Positions 34,959-38,971 of a DNA stretch of 38,971 nucleotides are shown one piece after another (position 1 is the first letter of the stretch; each line of letters begins with the position of its first letter). A program made the position numbers and the translations under genes. Below the pieces are notes generated by a model that saw nothing but the letters and a program-made list of their open reading frames with translations, had not been told where the DNA came from and made no database searches. The stretch covers positions 1 to 38,971 of the forward strand of contig RHAI01000009.1 of assembly GCA_010028705.1 (NCBI GenBank). The letters are read 5' to 3'. The DNA comes from a bacterium (GTDB lineage: Bacteria; Margulisbacteria; Marinamargulisbacteria; SXXA01).

Positions 34959-35891
34959 ATGACCAAACGTCTTAAGGTCGGAGTAATTGGTTTGGGAAAT
35001 ATGGGGCGGCACCATGTGAAACACTGGGGGGACGTTCCCGGAGCGACAGTTGTTGCCGTTGTTGATATTGACGCGGAAAGGAGACGGAATTTTGAATCCA
35101 ATGGTGTCACGGGGTATAGTTCAATAGACAAACTTATTGAATCCAAATCCGTCGACTTAGTTTCGGTAACATCTCCAACGAGTTTGCATTTTGAGCATGC
35201 CCAAATGTTGTTGGAGGCAGGGGTGCATGTTTTGGTTGAAAAGCCGATTGCTCCAACTGCTGCCGAAGGCCGGATATTGTCTGACTTAGCGGCTCGTAAA
35301 AATTTGATTTTACAAGTTGGGCACATTGAACGCTTTAATCCTGCAATTGCGGTTCTATCTCAATGGCTGACTGATGGCGGTTTGGGCCGTCCGATTTCAT
35401 TTTCTTCTGAGCGAGTCAGCCCACTTCCAGTCCAAATTTTTGATGCGGATGTGTTGGTCGATTTAGCGGTTCATGATTTGGATATTATGGCCATGGTTCT
35501 AGGAAAACATGTGACTCATCTTTCAACTGTATTCACCTCGGCTCGATTACCAGATCGCCCCGATTCAGCTATTATTTCCGTTCAATACTCGAAGGCTATT
35601 GCAAGCATTTCTGTTGGTTGGAATTCTCCCGTTCGCAATCGGTCAGCAAGCATATATTTTGAAAATGCATTGGTGAAAATTGACTTTTTAAAACAGTCTA
35701 TTGAAAAAATCGAGTTTGATGATCCTAGTCGAAATGTTGTGATAGCGCCCTCAGCATTTGTTCCCCCGTTAATCGGGGAATTATCGGCATTTTTGACCTC
35801 TGTTAACTTAGGTCAACAGCCAGTGGTGTCGGGGGAGGCCGGAATCTTTGCCGTTGAACTTGTAGAACGGGCAAAGAAAAATGCGGTATAG
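34959..35891 (+). CDS. Gfo/Idh/MocA family oxidoreductase
   Basis: NAD(P)-dependent sugar or sugar-nucleotide dehydrogenase family, 310 aa. The N-terminal Rossmann fold has GVIGLGNMGRHHV, with VVDID at the end of the second strand. The catalytic segment VLVEKPIAPT contains the family EKP motif. VGHIERFNPA is in the middle and VHDLDIM holds the conserved His-Asp. The HIERFNPA form is seen in several sugar-nucleotide dehydrogenases, including GnnA-type enzymes that modify UDP-GlcNAc, so a cell-surface sugar role is possible. No lpx gene is adjacent to confirm it. GAGG precedes ATG 34959. Confidence 0.9.
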   Translation: MTKRLKVGVIGLGNMGRHHVKHWGDVPGATVVAVVDIDAERRRNFESNGVTGYSSIDKLIESKSVDLVSVTSPTSLHFEHAQMLLEAGVHVLVEKPIAPTAAEGRILSDLAARKNLILQVGHIERFNPAIAVLSQWLTDGGLGRPISFSSERVSPLPVQIFDADVLVDLAVHDLDIMAMVLGKHVTHLSTVFTSARLPDRPDSAIISVQYSKAIASISVGWNSPVRNRSASIYFENALVKIDFLKQSIEKIEFDDPSRNVVIAPSAFVPPLIGELSAFLTSVNLGQQPVVSGEAGIFAVELVERAKKNAV

Positions 35892-35950
35892 TAAAGCCAT
35901 CAAATATGCAATTTATGTACATGGGTAAATCTTACCAATAGGAGAATAAT

Positions 35951-37123
35951 ATGACTTACTTTTTTAGTTCGGAATCGGTGTCCGAGGGGCATCCTGACAA
36001 AATCTGCGACCAAATCTCGGATTCTATTTTAGATGCGGTGTTGGCCCAAGATCCGTCGGCTAGGGTGGCGGCTGAGGTGTTTACTACCACTGGAATGATA
36101 ATGATTGGAGGTGAAATATCTAGTTCAGCCCAAATTGACTTCCAAAATATTGCGCGATCGACGGCTCGGGACATTGGGTATACGAATCCTGATTTTGGAT
36201 TGGATGCGGATAGTTGTGCTGTTTTAAATGTTGTTCATGGTCAAAGTCCAGACATTGCCCAGGGTGTAAATGAAGGGGAAGGTTTGCGTAAAGAATTAGG
36301 CGCTGGGGACCAAGGGATGATGTTTGGATACGCGTGTCGTCAAACGGATGCTCTTATGCCTTTGCCAATTCAATTGTCCCATGATTTGGTGCGTCGACTA
36401 TCAGAGCTTAGAAAAAGTAGGACCATTCCCTATCTCCGCCCTGACGCGAAAGCACAAGTTACCGTTCAGTACAGCGGTAGGACTCCGATTCGTGTGGATG
36501 CGGTTGTTATTTCTACACAACATGACCCCGATGTTTCCTTAGAAAAAATCTCCCAAGACGTTCAGAACTACGTAATTCGAGAGTCGATTCCATCCGAGCT
36601 ACTAGACGAAAAAACAAGATACTACATTAATCCAACGGGTCGGTTTGTCATTGGTGGGCCACATGGTGATACCGGTCTCACTGGGCGCAAAATTATTGTC
36701 GATACATATGGGGGATGGGCGTCCCATGGTGGCGGTGCATTTTCGGGCAAAGATTGTACTAAAGTAGACCGGTCTGGTGCATATATGGCACGGTATATTG
36801 CAAAAAACATCGTTGCGGCGGGGATCGCCGACGAAGTCGAAATTCAGTTGGCGTACGCTATTGGAGTGTCAACACCGATTTCAGTGTTAGCAAATACCCG
36901 GGGAACATCAGACTATTCCGAGGAGCAAATTGTGGCCCTGATTCGTGATAATTTCGAGTTGACGCCTGCCGGAATAATCCGATCATTGGGACTTAATCGT
37001 CCAATCTATCGGCAGACCGCAGCGTACGGCCATTTTGGGCGAACTGATTTGGCGCTTCCCTGGGAAGATGTAACCCGAGCGGAAGAATTAAGGAGATCCA
37101 TTCAGCTGGTCGCATCGCGGTAA
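35951..37123 (+). CDS. metK: S-adenosylmethionine synthetase
   Basis: Makes S-adenosylmethionine from methionine and ATP. The family motifs are [38 protein letters not shown] and [30 protein letters not shown], with the catalytic Lys, follows. The conserved ACET segment reads AAEV here, so the usual Cys is Ala and the Thr is Val while the Glu is kept. Length 390 aa is normal. AGGAG lies about 8 bases before ATG 35951. The 59-base gap upstream is too short for a SAM riboswitch. This enzyme supplies the cofactor for the window's radical SAM enzymes bioB and rimO. Confidence 0.97.
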   Translation: MTYFFSSESVSEGHPDKICDQISDSILDAVLAQDPSARVAAEVFTTTGMIMIGGEISSSAQIDFQNIARSTARDIGYTNPDFGLDADSCAVLNVVHGQSPDIAQGVNEGEGLRKELGAGDQGMMFGYACRQTDALMPLPIQLSHDLVRRLSELRKSRTIPYLRPDAKAQVTVQYSGRTPIRVDAVVISTQHDPDVSLEKISQDVQNYVIRESIPSELLDEKTRYYINPTGRFVIGGPHGDTGLTGRKIIVDTYGGWASHGGGAFSGKDCTKVDRSGAYMARYIAKNIVAAGIADEVEIQLAYAIGVSTPISVLANTRGTSDYSEEQIVALIRDNFELTPAGIIRSLGLNRPIYRQTAAYGHFGRTDLALPWEDVTRAEELRRSIQLVASR

Positions 37124-37165
37124 TTATCTACTGGCCCATAGTGTTGGCTTTGGTGTAAATTACTA

Positions 37166-37720
37166 TTGGACGCTTTGCTGTTTCAACAGGCACTCGACGA
37201 CGCTTCGATAGGTTTCGATCGACGGTTAGTTGCGGATGTTGCCCGGTTGTTAAGTAAATCAGGGGTATCGATTTCCGTAGCGGAGTCGATAACCGGCGGA
37301 CTTATTGGCTCAAAATTGAGTCAATACCCTGGAAGTTCAACGTATTTTGTCGGAGGGTTTATTTGTTATTCTCCGATACTGAAAATCAAATTGTGTGGAG
37401 TTCTTCCTTCGACGATTCGAGACCATGGAATCGTTAGTGAGGCGGTAGCCAGAGAAATGGTAGAAGGGGTTTCTCGTGTTACCGGAAGTAGTGTTGCGAT
37501 ATCGACGACTGGACTAGCTGGGCCTAGTGGGGATGCTGTTTCGAAAGTCGAACTTGGTACTGTGTTCGTAGGGTTTAAATTTAAAAGTGAGACGACTGTA
37601 AAACGATTTGAGTTTGCAGGAAATCGTACTCAAGTACGCACGCGTTCCGTTAATGCTGCATTAGGATTTTTACGCAATTGGTTGTCATGTTCGCTGGAGC
37701 GAGGGCTCAACGATGGCTAG
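37166..37720 (+). CDS. CinA C-terminal domain / nicotinamide-nucleotide amidase
   Basis: A single CinA C-terminal (PncC-like) domain of about 184 aa. This domain deamidates NMN to nicotinic acid mononucleotide. The signature [32 protein letters not shown] is present, with Ile where Cys or Leu is usual in AES(C/L)[17 protein letters not shown] and TTGLAGPSG follow, the latter with one Gly fewer than typical. There is no N-terminal molybdopterin-binding-like domain, so it is the short form. The TTG start 37166 is weak and the true start may be downstream, near the helix that begins about residue 20. The gene directly precedes recA, as in Gram-positive bacteria, and overlaps its extended frame. 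Confidence 0.85.
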   Translation: MDALLFQQALDDASIGFDRRLVADVARLLSKSGVSISVAESITGGLIGSKLSQYPGSSTYFVGGFICYSPILKIKLCGVLPSTIRDHGIVSEAVAREMVEGVSRVTGSSVAISTTGLAGPSGDAVSKVELGTVFVGFKFKSETTVKRFEFAGNRTQVRTRSVNAALGFLRNWLSCSLERGLNDG

Positions 37721-37754
37721 TTTAACGCCAATAATGCTTGGAGGTTTGAAAGTA

Positions 37755-38771
37755 ATGGATGAAAATAAGGTTAAAGCGCTCAGCTTTGCAATTGCGCAGA
37801 TAGAAAAAAGCCACGGAAAAGGGGCGATAATGAAATTGGGGGATTCGCCAAGATTAAGTTTATCGACCATCTCGTCGGGTGCGCTTTCTCTGGATCTTGC
37901 TCTGGGCTGCGGGGGATATCCTCGGGGCCGAATTATCGAAATATTTGGTCCAGAATCATCTGGAAAAACCACATTGACTCTTCATGCGGTGGCTGAGGCT
38001 CAGCGCCAAGGTGGGGTTTGTGCCTTTATTGATACTGAACATGCGATGAATCCGACCTATGCTGAGCAATTAGGAGTAAACTTAGATTCGTTGTTCATAT
38101 CACAGCCTGATTATGGCGAACAAGCGCTCGAAATTGCTGAGACTTTAGTTCGTTCAGGAGCCATTGATCTTATTGTAATTGATTCGGTAGCCGCGTTGGT
38201 GCCAAAATCTGAGATCGAAGGGGATATGGGTGATCCTCAAATGGGCATGCAGGCTCGATTGATGTCTCAAGCATTACGGAAATTGACTGGAATCGTTAAT
38301 AAATCCAATACAATCGTTATATTCGTTAACCAAGTACGGGAAAAATTAGGCGTTATGTTTGGTAATCCAGAAGTTACTCCGGGGGGACGCGCATTAAAGT
38401 TTTATTCCACAATTCGAATCGATATTCGCAAAGTTGATTCAATTAAGTCCGGGGTCGATATTACTGGCAACAAAGTCAAAATCAAAATTGTTAAAAATAA
38501 AGTTGCACCACCGTTCAAATATACTGAATTGGAAATAGAATTTGGGAAAGGCTTTTCGAGAGAGGCCGATTTGTTGGATCTTGCTGTTAATTTAAATTTT
38601 GTCGAAAAGAGTGGCACTTGGTTTTCGGTAAATGGGGAGCGAATGGGACAAGGACGAGAGGCTGCAAAAACGTTTTTGAAACAGAACCCTCAAATCGTTA
38701 AAGATCTTGAAGGTAAAATTCGCGCCCATGTTTCCGAGGTTCCAATGCCGGACGATGTTCGAGAGGAGTAG
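37755..38771 (+). CDS. recA: Recombinase RecA
   Basis: Central enzyme of homologous recombination and DNA damage response. Walker [10 protein letters not shown] is at residues 65-73. [21 protein letters not shown] and the Walker B region [16 protein letters not shown] follow. The L2 loop [28 protein letters not shown] is present too. ATG 37755 is chosen because the protein then starts [18 protein letters not shown], the usual RecA start, and GGAGG lies ten bases upstream. An extended frame from 37713 would add 14 residues and overlap the cinA gene. Length 338 aa is normal. I see no LexA-type operator between the genes. Confidence 0.97.
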   Translation: MDENKVKALSFAIAQIEKSHGKGAIMKLGDSPRLSLSTISSGALSLDLALGCGGYPRGRIIEIFGPESSGKTTLTLHAVAEAQRQGGVCAFIDTEHAMNPTYAEQLGVNLDSLFISQPDYGEQALEIAETLVRSGAIDLIVIDSVAALVPKSEIEGDMGDPQMGMQARLMSQALRKLTGIVNKSNTIVIFVNQVREKLGVMFGNPEVTPGGRALKFYSTIRIDIRKVDSIKSGVDITGNKVKIKIVKNKVAPPFKYTELEIEFGKGFSREADLLDLAVNLNFVEKSGTWFSVNGERMGQGREAAKTFLKQNPQIVKDLEGKIRAHVSEVPMPDDVREE

Positions 38772-38776
38772 GGACG

Positions 38777-38971
38777 ATGATACCACTACTAATTACAAGT
38801 GTAGTTTCGTTTCTGGGCATTGGGGCGCTCTTGGTCCTGTACAAAACGAGAAAAAATTCGGCTGATCAAATTGTCCACGCAGCGACAGAAAAAGCAAAGC
38901 AGGTTTCTGATCAGGCAGCTAAAGAGGCTCATAAGGTGTTGGCCAAGGCGCATACTGACTCGCAGGATATC
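38777..38971 (+). CDS. rny: Ribonuclease Y, N-terminal part (cut by window end)
   Basis: Sixty-five codons are visible before the window ends. The protein begins with one membrane helix (about residues 4-21, ITSVVSFLGIGALLVLYK). A long alanine- and lysine-rich coiled-coil segment follows, as in the N-terminus of RNase Y, an endoribonuclease for mRNA turnover. The ATG 38777 is preceded by GGAG in the end of recA, and the order cinA-recA-rny is known from Firmicutes. The catalytic KH and HD domains are not in this window, so the call depends on context and the N-terminus. Confidence 0.75.
   Translation, partial: MIPLLITSVVSFLGIGALLVLYKTRKNSADQIVHAATEKAKQVSDQAAKEAHKVLAKAHTDSQDI

Noticed and set aside
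35892-35950. Possible SAM riboswitch before metK
   Set aside because: The 59-base gap is too short for a SAM-I element and has no paired helices of that type.
37547-37567. Inverted repeat CGAAC-N10-GTTCG inside the cinA gene, upstream of recA, as a possible LexA site
   Set aside because: The Gram-positive SOS box needs a four-base spacer between these half-sites. Here it is ten, and the repeat lies within coding sequence about 190 bases before recA.

Overview
The window is a compact bacterial chromosome segment, about 43% G+C by eye, made almost entirely of housekeeping genes. GTG and TTG starts are frequent, stop/start overlaps are common, and non-coding DNA is scarce. A SecDF translocon, several Sec-exported envelope proteins and an EnvC-like M23 protein suggest a diderm, but no gene fixes the phylum. 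The mix (a 1588-aa NAD-dependent glutamate dehydrogenase, the cinA-recA-rny order, a COG1306/DUF4015-like protein, tandem ssb genes) fits an uncultured lineage better than a well-known model group. I do not assign a taxon. I see no prophage, CRISPR array, transposase or plasmid gene.

Layout. 1-454: 3' end of 23S rRNA, then 5S rRNA enclosed in an 18-bp helix and followed by a T run. 563-1588: pstS, alone behind its own -10 box. 1592-3232 (minus): ruvB-hisB. 3329-6914: bioB, translationally coupled to an unknown exported protein, then a YceI-family protein and a second unknown exported protein. 7019-13278: a ribosomal and repair operon, rpsF-ssb1-ssb2-rpsR-rplI-uvrC-envC-like-rimO, with a good sigma70 promoter. 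13442-18458 (minus): tRNA-Thr(CGU) leading into pstC-pstA-pstB-phoR-like-phoU. 18553-18900: an unknown small gene. 18976-22997: a signalling cassette of a receiver-only response regulator, a 1052-aa GAF/PAS/SpoIIE-phosphatase/HATPase fusion and a STAS anti-sigma antagonist. 23004-31587: lysS, secD, secF and the large glutamate dehydrogenase. 31588-32024: the only long gap, holding a GC-rich hairpin and a probable 46-aa minus-strand ORF with a near-perfect Shine-Dalgarno. 32025-35891: DUF4015-like glycosidase-fold protein, AI-2E-family permease, TPR protein and Gfo/Idh/MocA oxidoreductase. 35951 to the end: metK, cinA/pncC, recA and the start of rny.

How the genes work together. PstS, about 12 kb away, supplies the binding protein for the PstCAB importer. 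PhoU and the PhoR-like protein would normally couple uptake to PhoB, but no PhoB is present and the PhoR-like protein has Lys where the phospho-accepting His belongs. The 18976-22997 cassette holds the sensor, phosphatase, anti-sigma-kinase and antagonist functions of a partner-switching pathway, with two of the enzymes fused in one chain and no sigma factor nearby. These two signalling loci are the most unusual parts of an otherwise ordinary region.
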